The notes under the pieces are model-generated. The model saw nothing but the letters and a program-made list of their open reading frames with translations, ran no database searches and had not been told where the DNA came from. Shown piece after piece: positions 1 to 11,810 of a stretch of DNA of 64,000 nt; the first letter of the stretch is position 1, and each line of letters starts with the position of its first letter. Position numbers and translations under genes: made by a program. Origin of the DNA: Trichoplusia ni (Eukaryota; Arthropoda; Insecta; Lepidoptera; Noctuidae); NCBI RefSeq assembly GCF_003590095.1, contig NC_039478.1, positions 8,680,001 through 8,744,000 of the forward strand, in the 5' to 3' direction.

Positions 1-1
1 C

Positions 2-3000
2 CGGACTGCATCGGCCATGTTGTGCAGGCAGCTGGAGGACTCTACGGAGACCATAGCCCTAATCCAAGAGCCGTGGATTAGGAAGGGCAGGATTTGTGGT
101 CTCACCAACGCAGGACACAAACTGATTGTCAACAGCACCGTAAGTAACCCACGTACTTGCCTACTAATACCAAAACATTACAATGCAATAATCATGACTG
201 AGTTCTGTTCCAGGGATCTCACGGCTGTGAGGCTCCTGGTAGACCCATCCAATAGCCTATCGAGTGTCGTAATAGCATCTGCCTACCTGCCGGGCGACGA
301 GGTCACACCGACGGCTTCGCTGGTCGCACTAATCACCCGGTGCGAAGAAGAAGGTCTGGAACTCATCATCTCAGCGGACTGCAACGCGCACCACGTCATT
401 TGGGGCATGGATAAGTCCAACGCGAGAGGTGAGGAACTCATGAATTACCTTTTTTCCACTAACCTTAATATCCTCAACAGGGGCTCAAAGAAGACCTTTG
501 TAACCTCAAGAGCGCAAACAATAATCGACATCACCCTAGCCACCGAACGGATATCTCAGCACGTTTCAAACTGGCATGTGTCTGACGAGCTAACCTGTTC
601 GGACCACAGGTGGATTCGGTACCAACTAAAAATGGCCATCGCTCCTGCAACACCGAGACGAAACCCCCGGAAGATAGACCGCAACAAGTTCAGAAGCTTA
701 ACCGCGGAAGGTCTGAGGGAGGCAGACGCCGAAATCCACCACAGCACCACTGCAGACATCGAGAAGCATGTGGAACAAGTAACGCATCTCTTGAATGACT
801 GCTTTGAGAAAGCCTGTCCTTCAACACTACCCCAGGTCAAACCGAGGGGTGCGAACCAATGGTGGGGACCTGAGCTAGACAAACTCCGCCACAGGACAAG
901 ACAACTGTTCAACAGAGCAATGAACACCAAATACCAAGAAGACTGGGAGCTCTATAAGGAAGCCCAGCGACGTCTAAAGAAGCGTATCCGACTCAGGAAG
1001 ACGGAAGCCTGGAGACGTTTCTGCGAAGATATTTCAAGCAACAACCAAGCAGTCAAGGTAAAAAAGATCCTATCATGCGAACCTGAGCGCAATATAGGAT
1101 CCCTTAAAAAACCTGACGGTGAATACACCAGAACCGACGATGAAACATGCGAACTTCTACTCCAAACCCACTTCCCGGGCTGTAGGATTACCACGGAGAA
1201 AGGATGGCTGGGAACGGAGATACACGTGCCGCAGGCGTCGGACTGGAGCACCGCCCGAAGAATTGTCGACGAGGACAAAGTCAGATGGGCCATAAACACC
1301 TTCCTCCCCTTTAAAACAGCGGGCCTAGATGGAATATTCCCGGGTCTGCTGAAATGGAGCGCCGAGGGGCTGATAAAGCATCTGGTAGGTATCTACAGAG
1401 CCTGTCTGGCCTTCCGGTACACCCCGCAAAAGTGGAGAGAAGTGAAAGTAGTATTCATACCGAAACCCGGCAAGAGTGACTACACACAACCAAAGTCCTA
1501 CAGACCTATCAGCCTGACATCCTTCCTTCTGAAGACGATGGAAAGGCTCTGCGACAGGGACATTAGGTCAAACGCGCTACTACAACATCCGCTTCACCCA
1601 AACCAGCACGCCTACAGCGCGGGCAAATCAACAGAATCGGCACTACACAGTGTGGTCAGCACGATCGAAAGAGACTTATCGGCAAAGCAGTCGACCCTGG
1701 GAGTCTTCATAGACATTGAGGGAGCCTTTGACAAAACCAACTTTACTAGCATTGCAAAGGCTCTAGTACGACATGGCGTTGATCCAACGGTAGCCGGATG
1801 GATAGATGACATGCTCAGGAACAGGGCCATACAACTCACCGTAAATGACACAACCAGGGCCATGGTGGCGAGAGGCTGTCCTCAAGGTGGAGTCCTTTCG
1901 CCGCTTCTGTGGAACCTGGTGGTCGACGAGCTCATCACAAGACTCAACGCGCAACGCCATTTCACGGTGGGCTACGCGGACGACATCACCGTCCTAATCA
2001 GAGGACCATGTGAGAGTACTTTATGCAATCTTATGAGCTCTGCTCTAAGGACAGTCGAAAAATGGTGCATAGACCACGAGCTTTCCGTAAATCCAACGAA
2101 GACGGAACTCATACTATTCACCAACAAACGCAAACTGCCAAGCCTAAAACTACCAAAACTATTCAACACCGAACTCTGTTTGACCAGTGACGTCAAATAT
2201 CTGGGAGTGACCCTGGATAACAAACTGCTATGGAATAAACATGTAGAACAAAAACTCAACAAAGCCTGCATCACCTTTTGGCAATGTAAAAGACTAATGG
2301 GGAAAAGATGGGGCCTTTCACCCAAGATTACCCTGTGGTTGTACACAGCCGTAATAAGGCCAATCATCACATATGGAGCGGTAGTATGGTGGCCCAGGAC
2401 CAAACTAACCACCGCCATGGATAAACTACAAAGCTTCCAAAGGCTAGCATGCTGTGCTGTCACAGGATGCATGAGAACAACACCAACAGCGGCTCTGGAA
2501 GTGCTGCTTGGACTGCCACCGCTGGATCTCTTCATACAACAAGAGGCAGCGGTGTCTGCTACAAGACTACAACACTCGGGACTGTGGCGCGCACAATCTA
2601 GAGGTCATGGTGACATATGGCACAAAAGCCTTGAGTCCATACCAATGCTGAATGCACCATGTGACCGAATACCTAGGATGTATGTCTTCAACAAAGCATA
2701 CACGATACAAACTACAGAAAACAAACAAGATTCCTCGGGAATACACGAGGTACGCGTCTACACAGATGGCTCAAAGACGGACTCAAGCACGGGCGCAGGA
2801 GTATTCTCAATGGACTTGAACATCAACATATCAATACCTCTGGGTGCAGATAACTCGATCTTCCAGTGCGAGTGTGTAGCCATCACCCAGGCGGCCAGAG
2901 CTATAGAAAGAAGAGGGATCCAGGACCAAGCCATCAGGATTCTCTCCGATAGCATGGAGGTTCTGAAGGCACTGGACAACTACATCATCACATCGTCGCT

Positions 3001-3577
3001 GATACAAGAGTGTCACCAAGCACTTGAGCGCATTGCTGCAAGCAACATGGTGACCCTGCAATGGATAAAAGGCCACAGCGGATCCCTAGGAAACGACGCT
3101 GCTGATCAGCTGGCAAGGAGGGGATCGGACACGCGGATCCTTGGCCCCCGGCCATACCTGCCTGTGCCCTTTGGCCAGTGCAGGTCATGGCTAAGGCGAC
3201 AGACTACTAACAATCACAACGATCGCTGGGCTACAGTTAACGGCTGCAGACAGTCAAGGGAGGCGGTCCCTATCCGTTCACCGAAACTGTCTCGCAGCCT
3301 GATTGGGCTAAAGCGGGTCGACTTACGAATAGTGGTGGGCTCGCTGACCGGGCACATTCCACTCAATAAACACCTTTTCACCATCAATGTTACAGATAGT
3401 CCACTATGTAGAGGCTGTCTTCAACAAGAAGAATCAGCGGCACACGTGCTCCTGGAGTGCACGGGGGTCGCGGAATGCCGGGCAGGGATCCTCGGTTCAC
3501 CGAGCTCCGTCACAGAAGCCTGCGAACGTCCCAGGAGACTTCTGCGCTTCTGGAGGGAGTTGGGATGGCTGGACTGA
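2..3577 (+). CDS. Non-LTR retrotransposon (LINE) ORF2: endonuclease / reverse transcriptase / RNase H, 5' end outside window
   Basis: This is the main enzyme of a LINE of the I/LOA/R1-like group, which copies its RNA into DNA at a nicked target. The frame is open from base 2, so the first ATG (17) is probably internal. Counting from that Met: an APE-type endonuclease fills roughly residues 1-225, with QEPW near 17, a SADCNAHH motif near 120 and a TCSDH motif near 195. The reverse transcriptase spans about 470-760, with the PKPGK...YRPISL block and the catalytic YADD near 652. An RNase H domain starts at VYTDGSK (about 913) and ends with WIKGHSG...NDAADQLA. A C-x2-C...H-x4-C tail (CRGC...HVLLEC) lies near 1131-1150. 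About 1190 codons without a stop suggest a fairly young insertion. Presence of RNase H argues for the I/LOA side; the exact clade is inferred. Confidence 0.92.
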   Translation, partial: RTASAMLCRQLEDSTETIALIQEPWIRKGRICGLTNAGHKLIVNSTVSNPRTCLLIPKHYNAIIMTEFCSRDLTAVRLLVDPSNSLSSVVIASAYLPGDEVTPTASLVALITRCEEEGLELIISADCNAHHVIWGMDKSNARGEELMNYLFSTNLNILNRGSKKTFVTSRAQTIIDITLATERISQHVSNWHVSDELTCSDHRWIRYQLKMAIAPATPRRNPRKIDRNKFRSLTAEGLREADAEIHHSTTADIEKHVEQVTHLLNDCFEKACPSTLPQVKPRGANQWWGPELDKLRHRTRQLFNRAMNTKYQEDWELYKEAQRRLKKRIRLRKTEAWRRFCEDISSNNQAVKVKKILSCEPERNIGSLKKPDGEYTRTDDETCELLLQTHFPGCRITTEKGWLGTEIHVPQASDWSTARRIVDEDKVRWAINTFLPFKTAGLDGIFPGLLKWSAEGLIKHLVGIYRACLAFRYTPQKWREVKVVFIPKPGKSDYTQPKSYRPISLTSFLLKTMERLCDRDIRSNALLQHPLHPNQHAYSAGKSTESALHSVVSTIERDLSAKQSTLGVFIDIEGAFDKTNFTSIAKALVRHGVDPTVAGWIDDMLRNRAIQLTVNDTTRAMVARGCPQGGVLSPLLWNLVVDELITRLNAQRHFTVGYADDITVLIRGPCESTLCNLMSSALRTVEKWCIDHELSVNPTKTELILFTNKRKLPSLKLPKLFNTELCLTSDVKYLGVTLDNKLLWNKHVEQKLNKACITFWQCKRLMGKRWGLSPKITLWLYTAVIRPIITYGAVVWWPRTKLTTAMDKLQSFQRLACCAVTGCMRTTPTAALEVLLGLPPLDLFIQQEAAVSATRLQHSGLWRAQSRGHGDIWHKSLESIPMLNAPCDRIPRMYVFNKAYTIQTTENKQDSSGIHEVRVYTDGSKTDSSTGAGVFSMDLNINISIPLGADNSIFQCECVAITQAARAIERRGIQDQAIRILSDSMEVLKALDNYIITSSLIQECHQALERIAASNMVTLQWIKGHSGSLGNDAADQLARRGSDTRILGPRPYLPVPFGQCRSWLRRQTTNNHNDRWATVNGCRQSREAVPIRSPKLSRSLIGLKRVDLRIVVGSLTGHIPLNKHLFTINVTDSPLCRGCLQQEESAAHVLLECTGVAECRAGILGSPSSVTEACERPRRLLRFWRELGWLD

Positions 3578-3671
3578 CAGCCTCCCAAAGACACCTGACG
3601 CACAATGGGCCGACTTAGAGCCTACGTGCGGAAAAAGGAGCCCATCACCAAGTACCAAGTACCAAGTACTA
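3578..3671 (+). mobile_element. 3' UTR and probable 3' terminus of the LINE
   Basis: The short stretch after the LINE stop codon ends in a small tandem repeat of the unit AGTACCA (about 3649-3668). There is no poly(A). Simple-repeat tails of this kind are known for several non-LTR clades. The sequence beyond it changes to ordinary AT-rich DNA, so the insertion boundary is placed here. The target-site duplication cannot be tested because the 5' end is outside the window. Confidence 0.55.
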
Positions 3672-4137
3672 TGCAGCAAATTTTGAGAACTTAAAACATC
3701 TTTCAACACGAAATATTATTTAAATAATACTTAACAAAATTCAGAAACTTTCCAAGTTTCGTCCGTCTAAAAGGTTCCCTTCTATTAAAATTAGTAAGAA
3801 GTAAAATTATAAAACAAAGTCTTTACAGCGATACTTGGCGGTACAAAGTGCTAGCTATTATCAAAGGTACAAAATTGGCATCAGGTTCTCAAAGATATTC
3901 TAACTAGACGTTACCATGGCAACGGGCCATTAGGCGACATTTTAGATGTTTCTTAAACATTCACTTATTTAGCAAGACTTGTTATTTATTGCTGTAAAGT
4001 GAATAGAGGGGTGTTACAATAAGTTTAATTTAGTTAAGTGCTGTGAGAATTCGTTTTTAGTTTTAAAATGTTTGTCTGCTTGAAACTTACAAGTTGGACT
4101 AATTTAAAAAACATTAACTGTAATGTGGTTTTTCTTG
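3672..4137. other. AT-rich non-coding stretch
   Basis: I see no credible coding frame or recognisable repeat between the LINE end and the next SINE fragment. Confidence 0.5.
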
Positions 4138-4240
4138 TAGTCATCATCAGCCTAGCCTTTTTCCAACTATGTTGGGGTCGGCTTCCAGTCTAATCGGATT
4201 CGGCTAAGTACCAGTGTTTTACAAGGTGCGACTGCCTATC
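4138..4240 (-). mobile_element. SINE 3' fragment (family C, same as 12030-12395)
   Basis: The reverse complement matches the 3' end of the element at 12300-12395: cagtcgcacc-ttgtaaaacactggtactta, then accgaccccaacatagttgg-aaaaggctaggctgatgatga. The 5' part is missing. Confidence 0.75.
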
Positions 4241-4259
4241 TGGGCCCCGATTCTGCTAT

Positions 4260-4466
4260 TTTACAATGGCCGATGAATGAATGGCAATTGGATTAAATTT
4301 GAAATTATTCTTATTCTCTTAAGCATTTTGCCAATAAAATAATTGACAGTTAACTGTATTGACCTTGGGTGTACCGTCCCGCTCTGAATCTCCAATTATT
4401 TTGCGGGAAAAAATACAAAAAATTACATTTTAAGCCAATTTTTATTCATTCATCGGCCATTGTAAA
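4260..4466. mobile_element. MITE-like element with long terminal inverted repeats
   Basis: The left arm 4260-4282 is the exact reverse complement of the right arm 4444-4466 (23 bp). Pairing continues inward with two or three mismatches to about 32 bp (4291 and 4435). The roughly 200-bp unit is non-coding. A related half-element (gaattctgc..., cccatgaatgaatgg, aaattggatta) occurs at about 21525-21605, so this is an interspersed family. It is probably a non-autonomous DNA transposon; the superfamily is not determined. Confidence 0.65.
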
Positions 4467-7400
4467 TATAAAATGTACAAAGCCAAGTACAGTAAAAACA
4501 AGACAAAATAAGTTTTTAATGTACTTCTACATTAAAAACTTATTTTAATCTGTTGCATGCTCATGCCTCATGATATAACATGTAAATGCTGTCTTCATTC
4601 AATAATTTAGACGAGTTTTGATTTAGATTGCGATGACTGAATTAATTGAATTTAGAAAAGTTACTCAAACAATTTTTATTATTATGAGCGACCTATGACG
4701 TCTCCCAACCCCGTCACCACGTTATCTCATGATAAAAAACTCCAGTTAGGTCCAAAACTGCTATTAAACAAATAAATGAAAATTGCTTCTAAAAAGCTAT
4801 TGAAAAGCAAAAATAAACAGACATTAATATCCATTCTCCCGCCAAGTAATTTTCACCTCGTTTGACTCTATACAGTTACGAGAGGCCAACGATAAATGGT
4901 TTCAACATTCGGAACTATACCGACTGTCGCCGCACTGACCGCGGTTTTGGTCACAGAAATTATTTACGGCTCTCTGCTATTTCAATTAGAATGATACCGA
5001 GGTTTGAATCTAGTTGGGACTTTGTATTTCCGAATTTAATTTTGGGAATTCAATTGTTTTTGAAATTGGAATGGATAGGTACGAATAATAATTGATCTTT
5101 TGTTTTTTTGAAATTGACTTTTCGAATTATGCTTTTTTTCAGCCAACTTGTGAAATGATGAGGAGAAAAGAGCCCATAATATTTGACAATAATTCTCACA
5201 TTTTCATTTTTTTAACTCATTCTTTTGTTTTATTCATATTATGGACTAGACTCAACTGCGTCCTAAATTTTGATTCCATTATCGAACTCAGAAAAATGCA
5301 AACGTGTGATATCTTACACTGGTTTTACGAGATTGCATTTCACGTAGATATTCTGGTAAATTGACTTTCCTTTTTGCAAGAATTCGAATTTGCCATGTCC
5401 AAAAAGAGTTATAGAGCAAGCCCCATGATATCCATACAAGTCTATCAATTTAAATTGGGAGCACAAAGCATTCACAGTACTCTAGTCCTCCCATGAATAC
5501 CTAAATATACCTTTAACACAAGTACCTTGAAGATACCTGAAAGCTTTTGCTAAAAGGCCCTTGCCCAATTAAAGTGATACCAATATCCTAAAATTAGGCC
5601 AAAAAGGCCACCGCCACGACTGATAGTAATATAATTGCAGATGTGGGAAAGAGATGCCGCTCTACACTTTGTATAGCTCTGTCACGCTTCCTCAACCATA
5701 ATATTACTGTAAGACTTGGTGGTAGAAACTCAGGTTTCCGTTATGACCGGCTATAACCGTCAAAGGCTGAGGTTTTCTTGTGCCGGATAAATGGACGGAA
5801 GATCGCTTTCTATTAGGGATATACGAATTGAAGAGGTTCAGTTAAATGTAGGTATGTAATTTTGTTGATAGAATAAATAGAGAGACGAATTCAGCTTGCA
5901 TGGAGTCAGTGATCGTTAAACTCCCAGAGTTGGGCATAGGTCTTGGCTACAGACTTTCAACTTTCTTTGTATGTGGAGTAAGGTAGTTATTATATTAGCA
6001 TGTAACCTATAGGTTGGCTGGACGAAGACTTGTGGCATTGTTTGTTTGAACCTTGTGTGTGACGTAAATATTATTATTATAGTTTGTTTATAAAATTTAT
6101 AGTATAGAAGAGCCAATACCAGTGATAGTTGGCGGGACGATGACAAATAACAATTCCTGGATGCAAAGATAACTGGATGTTGGAAAACAAAGCAACAGAA
6201 AAACTGCAACGTTTTTGAAAACGAAACTAATGAATCTGCATACCATAAAAATGAAATAACATAAAAAAGGATATTTTTGTATCTAACTTATTATTCTTAT
6301 ATTATATTAATCTCTACAGTAGTTTAATTAGAACATGCAGTAAAATTACATACTACTTAAAAATCCTCCATATATTATGGCATACTAGAAATTATGATAT
6401 CTGTCCTTGAACCACAATATTAAATAACCAAGATCTAAGACCACGTGGATGAATCAACTATAACACAAAACCTCTTTCCATAAATCACATTTCTACGATA
6501 AACCCACCAAGAAACCTAACGCCAATTGAAAGCAAAGTAAAAATGTATCTACGTGAATGTCTAATAATATTTATTTAACTTAACCTCACTTACCCTTCAC
6601 AGTTATTATTATTTCTTCAATCTTATTTAGCACAACCTTGCCCACAACTGCTTGACAACAATAATAAGATATGTACTAAATAACTCGGAAGTATTAACAA
6701 TAATTAAACATCAACATTTTAATATATTTATCTGAACACATACTATATGAACTTATTCATTATTATCACTTAAAGCTACGAGATTAACCCGAAAAATGAT
6801 TAACAAATAATCAATATGCTATTCAAAATTGATTTTAATTTATAATTCTCACATTTTCATTCATAAATAGGGTTAAAAACGTTAATTTGACGATGGTTTC
6901 GCTCCAGATTTTGGGGTTTGACGTTTTGAGGCGGTGTTGCCAGTTACTTAATTCTTTTTACTCTTATTTGTGTATGACAGCTTAGTACTGCGAAGTTTTC
7001 CAAATTCGATTATGCTGAGATTACTTATAATTCGAAAGTAATATTATAATTTTAAATCGAATTTAGACATTGCTACTACACAAAAGTACTTTTGCGTTAG
7101 CATTGCATCTACTATTAAGGAATTAAATCTTTGAAAACCTCTTTATATTTATCTGGCACTAAGAATTTCAAATAAATATTACCAGTGAGACTTTTTTTCA
7201 CATATTTAAGTAAATTGATAATCAAATTTAACACAAACTTTTACCCACATAAACCGAGTCAAAAAATTCCCACAAACAATGGACTCTCATTTCTCAGAAA
7301 ACGGCAACACCATTCCGCGCATGCGCAAAATTTCCCCGGGTTCGCGCCAGATGTTCGCTGAGTTTTGGTAGTTTTATTGATCTGCGTGCCTCCGTAATGT

Positions 7401-8669
7401 GAACATCATTACCTATGATAGATCGAGCTTGGTATCGCGGGATCTATCGCCTATCTGTGTCAGAAAACCTTTGACCTCGCGACACTGGCTGGCTGGATAG
7501 AGGAGAGCGTCTGGGCTAGTTATGGCGGGAGATATGAAATTAGAATTTTTAGTTCGAGTTTTAATTTAAATTTGCATTTCAATGTTGTTTGAGCTATCTG
7601 TTTGTACTTTACATGTGACGAATAGGTATAATAAGATTTTTTTTGGCTATTTTAGGATTAAAATATGATACATGTTAACTACTTACAATTAAAATTATTT
7701 TAATTTAAAAGGAAAATGAGAAAATACTTTTTAATTCAAGTAAGTAATTACATTGAATAGGCAGTAAGTAGACTTCATAAAACCGCAAAAGTTATTGACG
7801 GTAAATAGCCCTCATTTCCACAGACGGTATCGGTTTTCCCTGAGAGAAAAATACCAAAATGCTACATTACGTATTTCTTTTAATCATAGTCGTTAATTGC
7901 CCTTCGGCTTGATTTACAGATTTATACAATTTCTAACATACTTAAACTACGTTAATGGCTATTTCTTGAATTTCTTTCGAATGTATAAATTGCATTTCAA
8001 ATACACGTACATATTTTTTCCCACGTTTTTATATACTCACTTTCTTGTTTGTATGCTTATTTGCTTGTTTGCGGTTCCGTTTGGATTTTTTTAACTCAAT
8101 TACACTTGCACTTTCCGATAAGCTAGCTGGCTGAAATTTTCAGGGTAGCTTAAAACCCGATTACAATGTGATTTACAATCTATAAAAACAGATGAATCTA
8201 TTTTGATAAATCTATTAGCTTCTAACTCTGGATAAGATTTTCTTAGCTCTGTGTAGGTACACATTACGCTTCTGCTAAATAGCTTTCAAATCATAAATAG
8301 TCTAGCATTAGTCCATCAATCGTGACAAACTTTCCTCTCATATTAATATCTATAGAACCCGCTCGTCATGTACCACTAAGTGTTTCCTTACAAAACTGAA
8401 TAAGATTAATGATTCCTAATACGACATGATTAGTCAAACTTTGACATTTGAAACACCTTTATTACCAAGCTGTAAGATCTATTTTCCTTTAGCCTTTGAC
8501 GGGCCTACTTATGAGGCTAAATAGGCTAAGTTTCTTGAACTATTTTGAGGGCAAAGTTTAAGGGGTTGAGATCATTATCGATATATTAGAAGCCTGGACG
8601 TTTTAGACGCTGGGAATACAAGCTTGAAGTAGAGTGATGATGTCCGTCGTTAGAAATATTCCGCTGAGA
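4467..8669. other. AT-rich intergenic DNA, no gene seen
   Basis: The open frames here (for example 4862-5095, 5092-5364, 5916-6209 and 7897-8094) are short, biased toward Phe/Ile/Leu/Asn, and lack domain signals or credible splice context, so I do not call them genes. The only GC-richer island is at 7290-7540, described separately. Confidence 0.5.
7316..7327. promoter_or_regulatory. NRF-1/Ewg-like palindromic site
   Basis: CGCGCATGCGCA fits the NRF-1 consensus YGCGCAYGCGCR exactly. It sits in a locally GC-rich patch (7290-7540) inside very AT-rich DNA, which could be a promoter. No transcript is identified; gene 1 starts 16 kb downstream on the same strand. The site match is seen; the promoter role is inference. 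Confidence 0.35.
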
Positions 8670-8965
8670 GTGTTTTTGTTTAGGCAGGGGAAATCTCATG
8701 GGCACTGAAATTCTCGGGGAAGCGGATAGTATCAAACTAGTACTAGCTAAACCCGAACCGCCATGATACGTGATCTACGTTTTGAAGTCCGTGCATGGAT
8801 ATGCGTCTCAATTCTTCAGGTATCGACTGCGGGCTTCAAACGGCCAATAACAAGGGCTGGTCAAGGTAGCTTGTGTCCTTCTTTTGTGGGCCGTAGGTAT
8901 AGGACCTACGGCCCACTATAAGGAAACCCGATCAGAGAAAACAGATACCCCGAGCTCCTCGCCTA
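8670..8965 (+). repeat. Interspersed repeat (family E), diverged copy with perfect hairpin
   Basis: The segment carries a diverged version of the block 'gga-gaaatgggtagtgtcaaact-ttactgactaaacc-gaac' that also occurs near 28550-28730 and 21060-21235. It also contains a perfect 13-bp stem (8886-8898 with 8904-8916) around a 5-nt loop. The family identity is unknown to me; it is non-coding. Confidence 0.45.
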
Positions 8966-9552
8966 TTCTTATCAAAACTGCAACAGTGGCAGCCTTAAGT
9001 CAATTAGCAATTTAACAACTGCACACGTTGAAGGAGTTTCTCAAATTCATCACGTGATTTGTCGAAAAACAATGATATCTTCATGCATTCAAGAACTTTG
9101 ATCGGCATTGACGATTCCCAAAATATAATTTGTTTATGAATGCTTGGGAAAAACAACCCCGTTGATGATGAATGTATTGTAGTTACAAAGAAAAACGGTT
9201 CTAGAATGGCAATAAGACCTCAAAAGCCACATATTAAGTAGGTTATATTAACATTTTCTAAGGTTTTGACATGCTTTTCTCTACCAAAATGCTAACTCAA
9301 TTCACAACTGTGACAGACAGATTTTAATTTTAGGAAAATATGTAATTTTAACTTAAAACGCGTGAACAAGTCAACGTCCTAACATAATCACAGTTGTCTT
9401 TCGGCGATCAATTCAAATTAAAATCGTGGTTAGTGGAAAATCAATTATTACGCCTATACTAGCAATAATAACCATCACTCACTATCGATGTTTAATTATT
9501 ACAATAAAAGAAACAATAAAGTGTAGTGGGACTCACATTACTACTAGTTCCG

Positions 9553-9615
9553 TATCATCATCACCATCAGCCCATATTCGACCACTGCTGGACATAGGCC
9601 TCCTCAATTGCACGC
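9553..9615 (-). mobile_element. RTE-type LINE 3' tail
   Basis: The reverse complement encodes a degraded end of the RTE C-terminus: 'ggcctatgtccagcagtgg' followed by a GATGATG-type tail. This is the same end as the longer RTE copy at 36527-37273. Confidence 0.7.
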
Positions 9616-9617
9616 CA

Positions 9618-9960
9618 TCGAGATCTTGTAGGTCTAGTGGTTAGTGACCCTGACTGCTATACCGGAGGTCGTGGGTTCGATTCCCGCCCAGGACAAATGT
9701 TGTGTGACGAGCATGATCATTTGTTCTGGTGACTGGGTGTAATTTATCTAACATACTATAGACATATTACAGTATTATATAGACATATTATATGTATGTA
9801 TTTAGGAATATATAATAAGTTTATCAGTTGTCTGGTTACCATAACACAAGCTCTGCTTAGCTTGGGATCAGATAACCGTGTGTGAGTTGTCCCAGGATAT
9901 ATGATATTATCTATCTTCGGCTGCTCCGTGTAGATAGAATTAATAAATAAAAAAATACAA
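9618..9960 (+). mobile_element. tRNA-derived SINE (family D)
   Basis: A Pol III-like head (ggtctagtggttagtgacc as the A-box region; gtgggttcgattcccg as the B box) is followed by 'cccaggacaaatgttgtgtgacgag', short TATAGACATATTA repeats, then 'cacaagctctgcttagcttgg' and an A-rich end. This layout is a common lepidopteran SINE. It directly abuts an RTE tail. Confidence 0.75.
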
Positions 9961-11590
9961 AAAAAAACTATGCTATCAAATTTATAGCCGTACAAATTTT
10001 TGCTTATCCTTGATTATTATTACAATAGAAATAAATCATCTGTGAAAATTGAACTGTCTAGTTGTTGCAGTCCATGAGCTACATTTTGGTTACAGATTGA
10101 CGAGCAATGAAGCTTTAGCAATAAGGTTTCGTTTTTGCTCCATGGGCACTGGACCCTGAAAACTGAATACACAAACAATTCATTGATAAACAGAAGTTAT
10201 TTCTCTTTTATAATTATTTATTTAATAACGGTTTACTCACGCGTATTTATTGGGATAGACCGACTAGTTTCGGAACCAACTTATTTATTATCTTCTGTCC
10301 ATAGTTATTTATTGATGTCAATGATAGTAGAACTGTCACTTTTACAGACAAGCTGTAGTCAAGCAAGTGACATTCCAAGTATAGTTTTTACAAATAGCTC
10401 TGTCTTGTCAAAGTGACATGACTTTGAGTTTACTGAAAGGAAAGTCATTCACTGCCATACATTTGAAGTTTGTTCGTTTTCTATATTAATTCAATGAAAT
10501 ATTATCCATTCCCTGGGAACAGCTCTGCAGCATTGACGTATTTTAAAACGAAACCAAAATTTGAAAAATAAACATCGATCAAAAATTGGAAGATATGTTT
10601 TTTACCAATCGAATGGCAGCTGGTATTAAAAGGTCTTTTCCGTGTCAGTTATAAAATACAGATAACTGTTATAATAATGGCGATTGTTTTAATTGTATAA
10701 AGCCACAGAGTAGAGAGTAATATTGTTTATGATTTAAGTATCTACAGGAAAACATTACAAGGTAGATGAACGTCATAAGGAAGTTATATTTTATTTAAAT
10801 TTCTCCACAGTTTATTATGTTTTGTGTTTTATATATTTTTTAAGGTTATAACATGGTTCTGACCAGAAAGATGTACCTACCTATCCTGGCGTGGAATCTT
10901 TTTTCATTTAAAATATAAATATAAAATAAAATTTAATTTATTTAAAATGTCTAACGAATTTTATTATAAGTTCATTTACATTCACAAACGTGGGAAAAAC
11001 TAACATATTAAACGAACGAAAATATAATATAATTCGGTTTGTTAAAATTTCATGTGACGTCACTTATCAGTTTTCTTTTCACCAGCATACGCTCCACAAT
11101 CCTTGACATGTATGTATAATCTGGGTATTATTGATTTAAAAAAAATACTTTCATTAAATATTTTTCAAAAATCTACCCTACAGACTGAATTTTGTAGTCA
11201 AATACAAAATTTGAGCCTATATCTAAAAAAATAATCTTTCTTAATTAAAAATTATGATTTATAACTTACTCTGTTACAATTAAACCAAGTAATTCTCAGA
11301 AAATGATTATCAAATCTGACATAAACATACAAATTATGAATGTATCACCCACACCAAGACCTTTACCATTCACCTACTAAAGGTCAATTGAAATAATGCC
11401 ATGAACGTAGGAGTTTTTAGTCAAACAACTATTATTGTGATTATATTATATAGTATTAAATAATACATTAAACTAAAAACAAAGTTTTCAATGTAATCTC
11501 TGTGTTTTTTACTACTGATCTATCTTGTGATTGGGCAGAGTAATCAGAAGGTTCACTTTATAATATTAATAATAATAATAAATGCGGACA
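9961..11590. other. AT-rich intergenic DNA with one diverged repeat fragment
   Basis: Around 10200-10290, 'acggtttactcacgcg...accgactagtttcgg' is the reverse of the palindromic repeat seen at 57190-57320. Nothing else is recognised. The open frame 10135-10416 runs through this repeat and is not credible as a gene. Confidence 0.45.
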
Positions 11591-11596
11591 ACATCA

Positions 11597-11810
11597 CATA
11601 CATTGTTCTGAACCCAAAGTAAGTTGCTGAAGCACTTGTGTTATGGAATTCAGATACAACGAACGTACCACAAACACCCAGACCCGAGACAATGCAGAAA
11701 TGTGAATTTTTACATTGACCCGACTGGGGATCGAACCCGGGACCTTAGAGCTAGCGACACCTTGAAACCGGTGCGTACGCCACTCGACCACGGAGGTCGC
11801 CTTAGGTCGT
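11597..11810 (-). mobile_element. tRNA-derived SINE (family B), minus-strand copy
   Basis: The reverse complement begins gacctccgtggtcgagtgg (A box) and continues through caccggtttcaaggtgtcgc to a perfect B box (gggttcgatccc). A tail follows: 'cattgt-tcgggtctgggtgtttgtgg' and 'cataacac-agtgctt'. The whole matches the plus-strand copy at 52785-53015. Both strands have ORFs through it, which is an artefact of the SINE. Confidence 0.85.

Noticed and set aside
556..2979. Minus-strand and out-of-frame ORFs within the LINE
   Set aside because: They are shadows of the long plus-strand frame and carry no domain of their own.
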